This document shows, one piece after another, positions 16,776 to 25,473 of a stretch of 64,000 nt of DNA. How positions within the stretch are numbered: the stretch's first letter is position 1; every line of letters begins with the position of its first letter. Under the pieces are notes generated by a model. That model did no database searches. It saw only the letters and a program-made list of their open reading frames with translations, and had not been told where the DNA came from. The position numbers and the translations under genes were made by a program. Source of the DNA: Paenibacillus mendelii (GTDB lineage: Bacteria; Bacillota; Bacilli; Paenibacillales; Paenibacillaceae); contig NZ_JANHOF010000001.1 in NCBI RefSeq assembly GCF_024498075.1, positions 1 to 64,000 on the forward strand. The letters are read 5' to 3'.

Positions 16776-17169
16776 GTCTATCGCCACCTAATCAGTAATG
16801 TTTGATCGTTCAATTATTTTATTAAACGTTAACATAAGAATAAGCGTGTAAGGTGGTAATTATTTATTTTAGTTGAACTGACCGTTTGTTCAAAAAAAAG
16901 GAGCTGCCGTATAGCAAGCTCCTACAAAGTCATCTTAAACTAGCGTAGATTCAACGCTTTCAATACTTCTTGTGGCCATCGTTCGTTATGATGCCATCTT
17001 GCCGACAATTAGATTAACTTGAGTCCCTAGGTATCATTAGCAATATTAATATTTAATCATACTAATAATATCTAATTCATTATCTACAGTTCTTTTCATT
17101 CATACTTTTCTAAGTAGTCCGACAATCCGGTCAACTCTTCTGCAATGCGCCGCTGAGGCGAGCACATCA
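16776..17169. other. Intergenic, AT-rich, with one hairpin
   Basis: Apart from the terminator at 16892-16923 there is only a short minus-strand frame at about 17100-17170 ending LTGLSDYLEKYE that could be the tail of a lost gene; it has no ribosome site. Confidence 0.4.
16892..16923 (-). terminator. Rho-independent terminator
   Basis: Arms AGGAGCT (16899-16905) and AGCTCCT (16917-16923), with an extra inner GC pair and eight T following on the minus strand. It ends the transcript of the 17170-19263 genes. Confidence 0.8.
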
Positions 17170-17742
17170 CTATCTCATAAAGTGTGCGACTACATCTTCA
17201 AAGGAATTTCTTAAATACAAAAAGATAAATAAGGATACGAATCCCAGAATGTAGAAGGACCATATCGATACCGTACGTTTATTTCCTTCATCCGCATCAA
17301 CTTTCATTTTGTTGATAACCCAACTTACAATCACCATAACCAGAAGCCAACACAGTAATGATATCCAATCTCCCAGAAATAGTGTCATAGGCCTTGGATC
17401 CTGTTCCATCGGTATTACGAAGGCGATTACAACTAAGACAACGGATATCATTATGAAGGTCTTATTTGTCGTTTGAAACTTCAGTGTCCTCTTCCATCGT
17501 CCGTGTTCGTATTCTCTCAATTCTCTTAACCAGGGAATAGTTTTATACAAGGACCATTTATACGATGGAAACGTTTCTCTAATTGCTGACAACAGACCAA
17601 TGAGTACAAATATTCTCAAAACAACTACAGAAGAATGGTAATACCATAAGGTAATTGTCAAAAGGACAGCTAAAATTAAAGAAACGATAATAATACAGAA
17701 CAATTCAAAAATCCTTAACTTCATTAAATGTCTGCGATCCAT
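17170..17742 (-). CDS. Hypothetical integral membrane protein (190 aa)
   Basis: Four or five hydrophobic helices: about residues 10-32 (FELFCIIIVSLILAVLLTITL), 37-55, a basic amphipathic stretch RELREYEHGRWKRTLKF, then FIMISVVLVVIAFVI, SLLCWLLVMVIVSWVI and FYILGFVSLFIFLYL. No known motif was recognised. The ATG at 17742 follows GAGGGG by 5 bases and is preferred over a start 33 bases upstream. It starts about 30 bases after the beta-lactamase-like gene stops, so the two are probably co-transcribed and may act together at the membrane. Confidence 0.75.
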   Translation of the reverse strand: MDRRHLMKLRIFELFCIIIVSLILAVLLTITLWYYHSSVVVLRIFVLIGLLSAIRETFPSYKWSLYKTIPWLRELREYEHGRWKRTLKFQTTNKTFIMISVVLVVIAFVIPMEQDPRPMTLFLGDWISLLCWLLVMVIVSWVINKMKVDADEGNKRTVSIWSFYILGFVSLFIFLYLRNSFEDVVAHFMR

Positions 17743-17775
17743 ATGAGCCCCCTCACCCACTCTACCCTGATCCAT

Positions 17776-19263
17776 TCAAATCGAATGAATTCTTCGTACA
17801 TAGATTTGGTTCCCGTTCACATCACGATGAATGAAACCCATCTCCTCACCGGAACTATGATTGAAGACAACCTGTTCATCAATGTGTAATGCTACCCAAG
17901 TCGTTGAGTCCGCTGCCCTAGATACCGGAATGAATTCATATTGGAACCAGGCACCGTGATACTGCTTAGGCATAAACAAATACAATTTGCCCTTCTCGCA
18001 GATTACGATGATTGTATGGTCCGTATGAATGCCGTACTGTTGAAAGATCGCATGGAATCGTCCAACCGCAATATCCGGAATCTTCATGCTTGTAAGTAGG
18101 TTCAATGCCTCTTCCATATCTGCTGAGGTATGTTTGGAAGAAGCCACAATGCTGTCGTCTCGACCGTATTCATAAATTCCTGCGTACTGTTCCATCTCAT
18201 TTGGATCAAGCTTTATGGGATGGACCTCCTGGAGTACTTCGACACTTTCACCATATGCAATTTGGGCCAAACGTCGGCTCATGGTTTCCACAGGCGTAAG
18301 ATTGACATTGCTCAATACGATAATGACCAGATCATCATCGACGTATCGGTTAAAGTCTGCCCAAAACCCATTCATACTTCCCACATGACCGATTCGTTTC
18401 CTTACCTTTTTATTCAAAATATGTTCATCGACAATCCATCCGTAGCTTCCGCACGGTGGCGTCTTTTGATCGAACAGCATTTTCAATGATCGTTCACTAA
18501 TCAGCCTTTCTGTGTAAAGAGCACGATCCCATACGTATAGATCTTCTACCGTCGAGTACATGGCACCTGCACCGAGGTGTATGGACATATCCACAAATTC
18601 GCTACGAAAGATCTCTTTACATACCGAATAACCAGAGGCACAATCTTTGAGAACGCTTCTACCGTCTTCTATGCCTGTGTTATTCATATTCAATGGCCGA
18701 CAAATTCTCTCGAAAATGTATTCATTATAAGAAAGTCCTGAGACCTTTTCTATAATTGCACTTAAAATAATATAGTTAGAGCTGCTATAACTATACTGTT
18801 CACCCGGTGTGTATTCTAAAGGCTGATCCTTGAACGTTTGAAACGTATCCTCAATAGTTGCAAATAATCGCATCGTTTTTACCCAATAACCCTCCATACG
18901 GGGATAGTCAGGTATACCGGAAGAATTACTTAGCAAATGATGGATGGTTATGCTCTCACCGTTTGGGTAGCCCGGTAGGTGTCGGCAGATGAAGTCGTCC
19001 ACGCTAAGCTTCCCCTGCTCTTGCAGCTGTAGGATGGCAATGGCCGTGAACCCTTTCGTGATCGCACCAAGGCGAAATTTTGTTATCGAGGTATTCACAG
19101 CTTCATGCTCAAAACTGGCCATCCCATATCCTTGACTCAACAGGATTTGACCATTCCGGGCAACTAATACCGACCCGTTATAATAACCGCGTCTTTCCAA
19201 CGCATTCATGTATTCTACTAATTTATAGCTAACTTCCCTATTCGATAATTCAAGTGATTTCAT
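17776..19263 (-). CDS. Beta-lactamase-fold protein (class C/PBP4 type) lacking the catalytic serine
   Basis: A 495-residue cytosolic-looking protein of the serine hydrolase/AmpC-like family. The fold signatures are clear: GSVLVARNGQILLSQGYG, the FRLG-xITK-GFTAIAILQL helix, HHLLSNSSGIPDY, and GHVGSMNGF (the third, H-x-G box). However the SxxK motif reads A67-I-T-K70 (codon GCG), and the YxN motif reads Y159-S-S161. With the nucleophile and Asn replaced, hydrolytic activity is not expected, so this is probably a pseudoenzyme or ligand sensor. The ATG at 19263 follows TAGGAGG by 8 bases; the frame is open 72 residues further upstream but that part contains the terminator at 19340-19378. Confidence 0.85.
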   Translation of the reverse strand: MKSLELSNREVSYKLVEYMNALERRGYYNGSVLVARNGQILLSQGYGMASFEHEAVNTSITKFRLGAITKGFTAIAILQLQEQGKLSVDDFICRHLPGYPNGESITIHHLLSNSSGIPDYPRMEGYWVKTMRLFATIEDTFQTFKDQPLEYTPGEQYSYSSSNYIILSAIIEKVSGLSYNEYIFERICRPLNMNNTGIEDGRSVLKDCASGYSVCKEIFRSEFVDMSIHLGAGAMYSTVEDLYVWDRALYTERLISERSLKMLFDQKTPPCGSYGWIVDEHILNKKVRKRIGHVGSMNGFWADFNRYVDDDLVIIVLSNVNLTPVETMSRRLAQIAYGESVEVLQEVHPIKLDPNEMEQYAGIYEYGRDDSIVASSKHTSADMEEALNLLTSMKIPDIAVGRFHAIFQQYGIHTDHTIIVICEKGKLYLFMPKQYHGAWFQYEFIPVSRAADSTTWVALHIDEQVVFNHSSGEEMGFIHRDVNGNQIYVRRIHSI

Positions 19264-19299
19264 GAATAAATTCCTCCTATTAATGTTGCAAATGTAGAA

Positions 19300-19405
19300 G
19301 GAACGCAAGAGAGTATTCCCATATCGGAGACAAATTTTATAAATAAAAAAAGCGGAATAACCCGAAGGGTTCCGCTTTGGTTTAAGAAAGATAACCTTGC
19401 GTTCC
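19300..19405 (-). promoter_or_regulatory. Attenuator-like leader of the beta-lactamase-fold gene
   Basis: A terminator hairpin (19349-19356 pairing with 19371-19378, inner ACCC/GGGT, then TTTTTTTATTT on the minus strand) sits about 75 bases upstream of the start codon. It is enclosed by a 10-bp inverted repeat GGAACGCAAG (19405-19396) / CTTGCGTTCC (19309-19300). A terminator placed inside a leader suggests conditional read-through. The inducing signal is not visible; it could equally be the end of a lost upstream gene. Confidence 0.45.
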
Positions 19406-19570
19406 CGTAATGGCTCAATAGGCAGACGAATCCCTTGGTTGAGATAGGATTTTTCCGCACTACTCGAATCAATGACCATTACAGGTTAACTGGCATCCAC
19501 AATTGCTCCTTCCAAATATCTCCTATTTATAAAAATACGTTTATTGAGTTTGGAAGTCAATACCGTTTTA

Positions 19571-20008
19571 TTAATTACACTTCTTCTGCTCCTCTAATGT
19601 TTTGCGGAGTGCTGTTCCCTTCGCCAGCGTTTCGGGATTGTCCATTAGATCCTCCACTTCGAACACCTGTCTGAGTTCAATCTCACCCTGACCAAAGCCA
19701 TGAGGATCCGGCATCCGCAACGCCCATTCAATGGCTTCTTCCTTGGATTTAACTTCAATTAGCGTATATCCTGCGATCATTTCTTTAGCTTCTGTAAAAG
19801 GACCATCAATAACCTTCGGTTTGCCTCCAGGTTCTGGATATGAAATCCGGATACCGCTTGAGCTCGGTTGTAATCCATCGGCAGCGAGCAGCACGCCTGC
19901 CTTTACAAGCTCCTCGTTATATTTCTGCATAGCTTCAATAAGCTCCTGACTGGGTTTATTCCCGGCCTCTGAATCGGTTGTAGCCTTGACAATCATCATG
20001 AATCTCAT
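19571..20008 (-). CDS. YciI-like (DGPF-domain) protein
   Basis: The 145-residue protein contains the DGPFTEAKEMIAGYTLIEVKSKEEAIEWA block that defines the DGPF/YciI-like family, with an N-terminal strand MRFMMIVKATTD. These small ferredoxin-like-fold proteins often sit next to ECF sigma factors in other bacteria; none is found here. AGGAGGG lies 8 bases before the ATG. It appears monocistronic. The biochemical role is unknown. Confidence 0.88.
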   Translation of the reverse strand: MRFMMIVKATTDSEAGNKPSQELIEAMQKYNEELVKAGVLLAADGLQPSSSGIRISYPEPGGKPKVIDGPFTEAKEMIAGYTLIEVKSKEEAIEWALRMPDPHGFGQGEIELRQVFEVEDLMDNPETLAKGTALRKTLEEQKKCN

Positions 20009-20148
20009 AGGTGTTTCCCTCCTAATTTTAGTTGAAGCATCGCGGACCTAAGTAAAAAAATATCCAAGTAAATCCGCTCCTATCTATACGACGAATGATT
20101 CTTGATCAAATCGACAGCTAGTGTTAAATAAAATTTTGGAACGGCCGA

Positions 20149-20824
20149 CTACTTTTGTGAACGTACCTTAGATGCTTCATTGCGCAATCGCGCGGCAAGA
20201 GCCGAAACCCAACCGAAGGCAACAACTCCGGCGATTCCCATGATAACGCCAATCCAACTATTAATGCCCATGCCAACAATAATAAGTAATGGCGAAATGA
20301 TACCAGTCGCAATACAATAGACGCTCCATCCAAGCTCACCTTGCGCAGTAAATCGGCGTGCAAAGACAAAGCTTGCTGCGATCAGACAGATAAAGGCTGT
20401 AAAGAATGCTGCAGAATGCACGGCTGCTTGACCGCTCATCGATGTCGGCATATCCGCAGGGGCGCCAGCCGGGAAGCTTAGACCGGGATCTGGGTGAAAT
20501 AGACCAGCCACTATCATTCCCAGCCCATATATTCCGATAAGCCAAGGACCCCACGTGCCGCCCTTATCGCCTCTTAATAAGCATCGTATTCCAAAGGCCG
20601 CCATTACAGAGAACAATCCGGTGAGGATAAAAACTACAGTCTGAATCCACCCTAGTTCACCTAATGTCAGGGAACTGATAGCGTGACGCTTGATATCGAA
20701 CCCCGTACGTGTAAATGCTTGAATAATGGCGGCAGCGTAGAACAGTGGCGCGGCAGCCATCCCTCCGACCAGAAGCAGTCTATTTATACTTGCATTACTT
20801 TTAATCGCATGTCTGATTTTTCAT
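20149..20824 (-). pseudogene. DUF998 membrane protein with disrupted 5' end
   Basis: The open frame gives a five- to six-helix membrane protein with the DUF998 hallmarks DIKRHAISSLTLGELGWIQT near the start and GLFHPDPG in the middle. The ATG at 20760 lies directly against GGAGGG and so has no usable ribosome site, while upstream residues NRLLLVGG continue the family's first helix in frame. A well-placed GGGAGGAC-ATG at 20824 opens a frame (MKNQTC) that would join this reading only after a one-base shift near 20800. Either the gene carries an N-terminal frameshift or the sequence has an error; the rest of the protein is intact. Confidence 0.65.
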
Positions 20825-21034
20825 AGGGACTTGTCCTCCCATTAATTTGAACCTTCTAATAACTGTCTGTTGTAACGACTGCCCAACCCAATCTTCGTCA
20901 TTACATGAAATAATAGACAAACCCTCCCGACTCCAGCTTTGCCAGAATAGGGAGGGTTTCAATGTTTGCTTAAATACGTTACCGATGTTTACTGCACAAA
21001 TTTCTTATATTGTATGTATCCACCACCGTATCGG

Positions 21035-22660
21035 TTATGACACCGCGGTGGCTTCCTTCTGTCTGGATGCCGGTACGCGCTTATTCGTATCCAGAACGCC
21101 GATGACTGCAATAAAGTAGCCGATCAGCGCTGCGAACATGACAAGACCGGTAAGACCCTTATTGTGCAGCGCGTCAAAGTTGAACAGTAATACCGCAGTT
21201 AGAGCGATCCCGGCCGCCAATGACAAGTAGTGCATTGGGGATTCGGAGATTCGCCGGAATCTCCATGAGCGAAGAGAGGCGAGCAGCGTGATTACCACAA
21301 TCGTGACGACGTTGACTGACATGCCGATCCAGACGGGATGGATGTTCATATAGAATTTGCTGACATCCCAGCCACCAAGTGAATACCAGGAAAGTCCCGA
21401 TAGGAAACCCGTCGCCAGTGAGGTGAGAACGGCCGATCTCGTCACCTGTGGCCAGAATAATGCGGCGACTACCGGCGCGAATGTTGCGGAATTGCGAATC
21501 GTCCAGGCCATAATATTCCACCATGCCGACTGCTCAGTTCGCAGCATACCGAACAATATCATAAGTACGGTCAGAATCAACAGCGACCACTTCGTGTAAG
21601 TGACGAGCCGATTCTCGTCCGCGGACGGGAATAATGCGCCCCCTGTATCACGGCCTAGACTAGTGGCCCCGGAGAATTGGCACGGAGCGCCCCAACCAAG
21701 CGCGCAGGCCCAGATGCCAAGGAAGAACAAACCAACCAGCGGTGCGGGCAGCACCTGCATCAAATATTGCGGCAGGGCGAGAAGTCCCATCTTGCCATCC
21801 GGAATTACTGCGGCGGCCGATAAGCCGAACAGGACAGCCAGAAGCGTGAAGGGAATTCCGAAGATGGCGGCCAGCTTCAGCCCCTTCTGTCCTTCCTCCG
21901 GCGTTTTGCATGACAGGGCCATCTGGAATGCAGCTTGCGCCAGAATAACGTTCACGAAAAATGTACCGAACCAAGCAACAATGACTTGTAACCCTGCCCC
22001 GTCCCATTCGAACATCTGAGGCCGATCCACAGCCAGCTGCCGCAATCCGTCCACACCCGGATTAATAAAGAATGCAACGATGCCTATGGCAAACATGATG
22101 ACAAAAACAATGGCGTTCATCGTCTGGGTGAAGGCAATCGACCACATTCCGCCCGCTTGCAGGTAGGCGAACAAGAGAATCGCCGTGAACGCAACGGACA
22201 ACGACAAGGAAATGCCGGTAAATACGTGCAGCGCTGAAGCGAAAGCGATCGCCGTTGCTACTGACCACATCGGGAAAGCAAAGGCAGTTATTGCGCCGGC
22301 CAATGCTTTGGCGCTTCGGCCATACTTATCTCCGATGAGACCGGAGACGGTAACCAGCATCTTCTTGCGGAAAGGCCCGATAATAATGAGGGCGATAATT
22401 AAGATCTGAATCGTCTCAGCCACTCCGTACCAGATGGCGGAAATCCCTTTCAGGTAGGCCATTTCCAGAACGGCGATAAACGTCGATCCGGAGAACAATC
22501 CCGTAATACAGAAGCAGACGATCCACTTGTTAAAGGTTCTGCCTCCGACAAAATATCCTCCAGACTTAGATGTTCTCTTTCTCGCGATCTGACCCGCCAA
22601 TACCAGCAGTGCCGTATACGCGAGTGCAAATCCAATGATCCAAGCTCCATAATCGGTCAT
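21035..22660 (-). CDS. Sodium:solute symporter (SSS family)
   Basis: About 541 residues with 12-13 membrane helices. The opening (YFVGGRTFNKWIVCFCITGLFSGSTFIAVLEMAY) with paired Ser/Gly and the GDKYGRSAKALAGAITAF block are typical of the solute:Na+ symporter family that includes PutP and PanF. The substrate cannot be assigned. The ATG at 22660 overlaps the OsmC stop as ATGA and has a GGAGGAG site inside the OsmC gene, so the two are translationally coupled. The pairing suggests that the transported substrate or its use is linked to thiol or peroxide chemistry, which is inference. Confidence 0.9.
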   Translation of the reverse strand: MTDYGAWIIGFALAYTALLVLAGQIARKRTSKSGGYFVGGRTFNKWIVCFCITGLFSGSTFIAVLEMAYLKGISAIWYGVAETIQILIIALIIIGPFRKKMLVTVSGLIGDKYGRSAKALAGAITAFAFPMWSVATAIAFASALHVFTGISLSLSVAFTAILLFAYLQAGGMWSIAFTQTMNAIVFVIMFAIGIVAFFINPGVDGLRQLAVDRPQMFEWDGAGLQVIVAWFGTFFVNVILAQAAFQMALSCKTPEEGQKGLKLAAIFGIPFTLLAVLFGLSAAAVIPDGKMGLLALPQYLMQVLPAPLVGLFFLGIWACALGWGAPCQFSGATSLGRDTGGALFPSADENRLVTYTKWSLLILTVLMILFGMLRTEQSAWWNIMAWTIRNSATFAPVVAALFWPQVTRSAVLTSLATGFLSGLSWYSLGGWDVSKFYMNIHPVWIGMSVNVVTIVVITLLASLRSWRFRRISESPMHYLSLAAGIALTAVLLFNFDALHNKGLTGLVMFAALIGYFIAVIGVLDTNKRVPASRQKEATAVS

Positions 22661-23142
22661 TTCCGCTCCGCTCCTCCTGCAATCGTCCAACTCAGCTCAA
22701 TCGCGATTCCTGCATCCTTGAACAGGTTGTAAGCAGGACATCTCCTCTTGACCTGCTCCTTCAGCTGCTCGATTCGCTCCAATGATTCATCCGTATCGAA
22801 TAGGACCGTGTTATGGACTTCCTGAAAGTGCGGGCTGACATCGGCTGTGCCGAACAACCCTCTGCGGTCGACCGTACCGGCTGATTCAGCTTGAAGATCC
22901 CGTATGATGATCCCCATCTCCTTGGCAATCATCTCTATTACGATGAGAAGGCATCCATTAAAGGAGCCGAGCATGTATTCCATTGGGGTCGGTGCCGTAT
23001 CCGTTCCGCCCAGCTTGACAGGCTCATCGATCGAAAACGAGAAGCCGCGGACCTCATTGTCATTTTTAAAACGGCTTATTCGTCTAGAGGAAGCGCGAAT
23101 GGTACGAATCTCTGTTTTTGCCTCCTGATTGACTGCAGTCAT
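22657..23142 (-). CDS. OsmC family protein
   Basis: A 161-residue OsmC/Ohr-fold protein with both reactive cysteines: the first in FNGCLLIVIEMIAKEMG on the central helix and the second in RRCPAYNLF. In family members these reduce organic hydroperoxides with lipoyl or thiol donors. DNEVRGFSFSIDEPVKLGGTDTAPTPMEYMLGSF is the usual N-terminal approach to the first cysteine. The ATG at 23142 follows GGAGGG by 7 bases. It is the first gene of a two-gene operon with the SSS transporter. Confidence 0.88.
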   Translation of the reverse strand: MTAVNQEAKTEIRTIRASSRRISRFKNDNEVRGFSFSIDEPVKLGGTDTAPTPMEYMLGSFNGCLLIVIEMIAKEMGIIIRDLQAESAGTVDRRGLFGTADVSPHFQEVHNTVLFDTDESLERIEQLKEQVKRRCPAYNLFKDAGIAIELSWTIAGGAERK

Positions 23143-23171
23143 ATAAATACCCTCCACTCTAATAAATACTA

Positions 23172-23185
23172 CCCGTTTAGTCGGG
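23172..23185. promoter_or_regulatory. Palindrome CCCG-N6-CGGG in the OsmC promoter
   Basis: The inverted repeat CCCGTTTAGTCGGG lies 30-43 bases upstream of the OsmC start, downstream of a plausible minus-strand promoter (TTGACC near 23222 and TATTTT 17 bases on). It could be a repressor site. No dedicated regulator is encoded alongside. Confidence 0.35.
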
Positions 23186-23505
23186 ATTGCCTTTTTGAAA
23201 ATATCATACTTTTCAGATGCGGTCAATCACTCTTTTGGCGAAAGTTGGTTTGAGATTGCGAATTCTTACCAATGGAGGGTCATTTCTTGTTAGGAGAAAT
23301 GCCTTTAAATCGCACATACATGCGGTTTCCCGCAATAACGACTAATCTTAGTCTGATTATCGCTAATCATATTCTCGACTAACGGACCTCTGACAGTTTA
23401 TGATATGGATTAACTTCTCTGGAGCACTTTCAGCTATCGAATTGTCGATGGCGTATGTTTCCAGTAGTAGACTCGTTCAATTCTTTCGAGCGGAAGTGAT
23501 TTGTT
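23186..23505. other. Intergenic region between divergent genes
   Basis: It holds the presumed divergent promoters of the OsmC operon and the uridine-kinase-like gene. No gene or further structure was recognised. Confidence 0.5.
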
Positions 23506-24120
23506 ATGGAACCCGGACAATTAACACCTGCATCACAGAAAGCCGTACAGATGATTGTGCATGCAATTAACCAAAAATTGATGTCTTGCGATGGCCCATT
23601 GGTTGTGGCGATTGATGGCGGCAGCGGTGCAGGTAAATCTACGTTAACCGCTGCATTGAGTTCTCACATAGAAGCGACGGTTATTCACTGTGATGATTTT
23701 TTCTCAGCGACAATTTCTTCTTCCGAGTGGGATGCATACTCCCCCGAACAAAAGTGTCGAAGATGCATTGACTGGCAGCGTGTACGTTTCGAAGTGTTGG
23801 AGCCTTTGCTTGCAAGCAAAGTAGCCCTATACCATCCATATTCCCTTGAGACAAGAAACGGCTTGGCAGCTCACTGGGTCAGTAAAACACCTGCCAAGGT
23901 ACTCATTCTCGACGGGATCTATAGCGCCCATCCTGAAATATCCGACATCGTCCATCTAACGGTGCTCATAAATGTGACTCCGCAGGCACGCTATGAGCGA
24001 CATAATCTCAGAGAGGGTCATGACGATGCTGACTGGCACGCGAGATGGGATTCCGCTGAGGACTACTATTTTACAGCAGTTCGCCCTCCCCTATCGTTCG
24101 ATCTGGTGATCGATATGTAA
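23506..24120 (+). CDS. Uridine-kinase-like P-loop kinase
   Basis: The 204-residue protein has Walker A GGSGAGKST near residue 45, then IHCDDFFSATISSSEWD with the substrate-side DD pair seen in uridine kinase and phosphoribulokinase-type enzymes. RVRFEVLEPLLA, a Walker B-like VLILDGIYSAHPE and the late basic helix RYERHNLREGHD follow. It probably phosphorylates a nucleoside or a related small molecule; the exact substrate is not clear. The ATG follows GGAAGTGA by 6 bases. The gene stands alone, ending before a bidirectional terminator. Confidence 0.85.
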   Translation: MEPGQLTPASQKAVQMIVHAINQKLMSCDGPLVVAIDGGSGAGKSTLTAALSSHIEATVIHCDDFFSATISSSEWDAYSPEQKCRRCIDWQRVRFEVLEPLLASKVALYHPYSLETRNGLAAHWVSKTPAKVLILDGIYSAHPEISDIVHLTVLINVTPQARYERHNLREGHDDADWHARWDSAEDYYFTAVRPPLSFDLVIDM

Positions 24121-24157
24121 CGAGCTCATGCCTGATACGGGAACAACCTAATAGCAA

Positions 24158-24187
24158 AACAACAGGCTGCCGCGGCAGCCTGTTGTT
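24158..24187. terminator. Bidirectional terminator
   Basis: Perfect 14-bp stem AACAACAGGCTGCC/GGCAGCCTGTTGTT with a minimal loop, between the converging kinase and DMT permease genes. Confidence 0.85.
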
Positions 24188-24220
24188 TCATTCAAGTTTC
24201 TTATTCAAATAGCCGGCGTC

Positions 24221-25189
24221 TCAACCTGAGGTATTTTCCTTGCTGCGGCTCATTAACCACAGGATTAACCAAATAAGGATGAAGCCTATGAGTTGACCAG
24301 CAGTCAATTCTTGACCAAACACGAACCAGTTCATGCATACGCCCACTGCCGGGAAAGCTAGTTCCGCAAGCGTTGCAAAGAAAGCCTTCGTCGATGACAG
24401 TCCCTTATAATAGAGGAGCATGCTTACCAAACCTGGGAGAAAAGCCTGAAACAGCAGATTTACTGCGATCAACGTCAGTTCGCCGCCAGATCCGTTTACT
24501 TGCCAGACGTCACCGCTAACCAAGAGAATAAGTGATACCAATGGAATAGCCAACAAGAACCGAAGTGAAGTGATGACAGGAAAATCCAATTTTTTTTGAA
24601 GCAGGAACTTCCCCATGACAGTCGATCCCCCCCACAGGAATGCCGCCAAAATGGAGAACAAGCAGCTCAACGTACCTAGCTCCTTCAAACCCATCTCAGG
24701 GGAAGCAAAGCCAAACGTCAATAGATACGTCCCTAGAAGCGCAACCAGTATATACGCGGGAAATTTGGATGGCAGCGTCTCCTTGAGCATTACTCTTGCC
24801 AGAATGATGGCGAACAAGGGCTGCAATTTCTGCAGAAGCAAGACTGCATTTGCACTCCCGTGAGCGAAGGCTTCCGTGAATAGTATGGTAGCTATGGCCG
24901 ATCCGCCCCAAGATATGAAGAGAAAGGCGCCAATGACTGCTAGTGTTAACTTACCGGCTAAGGTCTTGTGGTACCTGATTAGCACCGGTGCCGCATAACA
25001 AGCTAACAGCAGATGCTCGATGAACACGATCTGTGATGAGGTAAAGCTTTTTAGCAATAGAATTCGAAAGAGAGGGTCCAGCCCCCACAAGGTAGCTCCA
25101 AGCGCTACATACCAAATCCCATTAATACTGCCCAAGCGTGACGAATGCCAATTCGTGCGCTTGTTTTCAAGCTTTAAAGCATTTGCCAA
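24221..25189 (-). CDS. DMT-superfamily (EamA) permease under FMN riboswitch control; candidate riboflavin transporter
   Basis: A 322-residue membrane protein with ten helices arranged as two EamA repeats (the first starting YVALGATLWGLDPLFRILLL, the second TLSCLFSILAAFLWGGSTVMGKFLL). It starts at a TTG (25189) with GGAGG 8 bases upstream. An FMN riboswitch and its terminator lie directly in the 5' leader, so expression should fall when FMN is plentiful. Riboswitch-controlled DMT permeases have been proposed as flavin-precursor importers in other bacteria (ImpX, RibN). Riboflavin uptake is therefore the best guess, resting on regulation rather than on residues I can identify as diagnostic. Confidence 0.82.
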   Translation of the reverse strand: MANALKLENKRTNWHSSRLGSINGIWYVALGATLWGLDPLFRILLLKSFTSSQIVFIEHLLLACYAAPVLIRYHKTLAGKLTLAVIGAFLFISWGGSAIATILFTEAFAHGSANAVLLLQKLQPLFAIILARVMLKETLPSKFPAYILVALLGTYLLTFGFASPEMGLKELGTLSCLFSILAAFLWGGSTVMGKFLLQKKLDFPVITSLRFLLAIPLVSLILLVSGDVWQVNGSGGELTLIAVNLLFQAFLPGLVSMLLYYKGLSSTKAFFATLAELAFPAVGVCMNWFVFGQELTAGQLIGFILIWLILWLMSRSKENTSG

Positions 25190-25237
25190 TTCAAAAACCT
25201 CCTGCGGAATGTTTTGAATTGAACCTTCTGAAAGAAA

Positions 25238-25270
25238 CGATGCCCCCGTTGAATGACAACGGGGGCATCG
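25238..25270 (-). terminator. Terminator of the FMN riboswitch expression platform
   Basis: Perfect 14-bp stem CGATGCCCCCGTTG/CAACGGGGGCATCG with a 5-base loop, followed on the minus strand by TTTCTTTC. It lies between the aptamer and the start codon. In known FMN riboswitches the aptamer bound to FMN lets such a hairpin form. Confidence 0.85.
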
Positions 25271-25315
25271 ATAAACAGACCTGTATAAAATTGAATTTTA
25301 ACAAGTTGTCTTTCA

Positions 25316-25453
25316 CCTTCTCCCATCCGGACTATACCGTCGGCCTTGGAATTTCACCAAGTCAGTCCCAGCCTATTCAGACTGGGAGTCGCGGGCTTAA
25401 GATACACGAACGTATCCTCACCGCCGGTAGGGAATTTCACCCTGCCCCGAAGG
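25316..25453 (-). ncRNA. FMN riboswitch (RFN element)
   Basis: On the minus strand the aptamer carries the conserved blocks of the RFN element in order: CTTCGGGGCAGGGTG, AATTCCCTACCGGCGGT, the AAGCCCGCGA segment, a variable stem (ACTCCCAGTC...GGCTGGGACT), GACTTGGTGAAATTCCAAG, GCCGACGGTATAGTCCGG and the closing ATGGGAGAAG. All five helices can form. It precedes the DMT permease gene and a strong terminator, and so should control that gene by transcription attenuation. Confidence 0.97.
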
Positions 25454-25473
25454 TTCATATTCTAATAGATTGA

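Noticed and set aside
17100..17170. Protein-like tail LTGLSDYLEKYE on the minus strand
   Set aside because: No ribosome site and no continuous frame upstream; could be chance or the end of a lost gene.
19263..19479. 72-residue N-terminal extension of the beta-lactamase-fold protein
   Set aside because: It passes through the terminator at 19340-19378 and no ribosome site precedes it; the ATG at 19263 has TAGGAGG.
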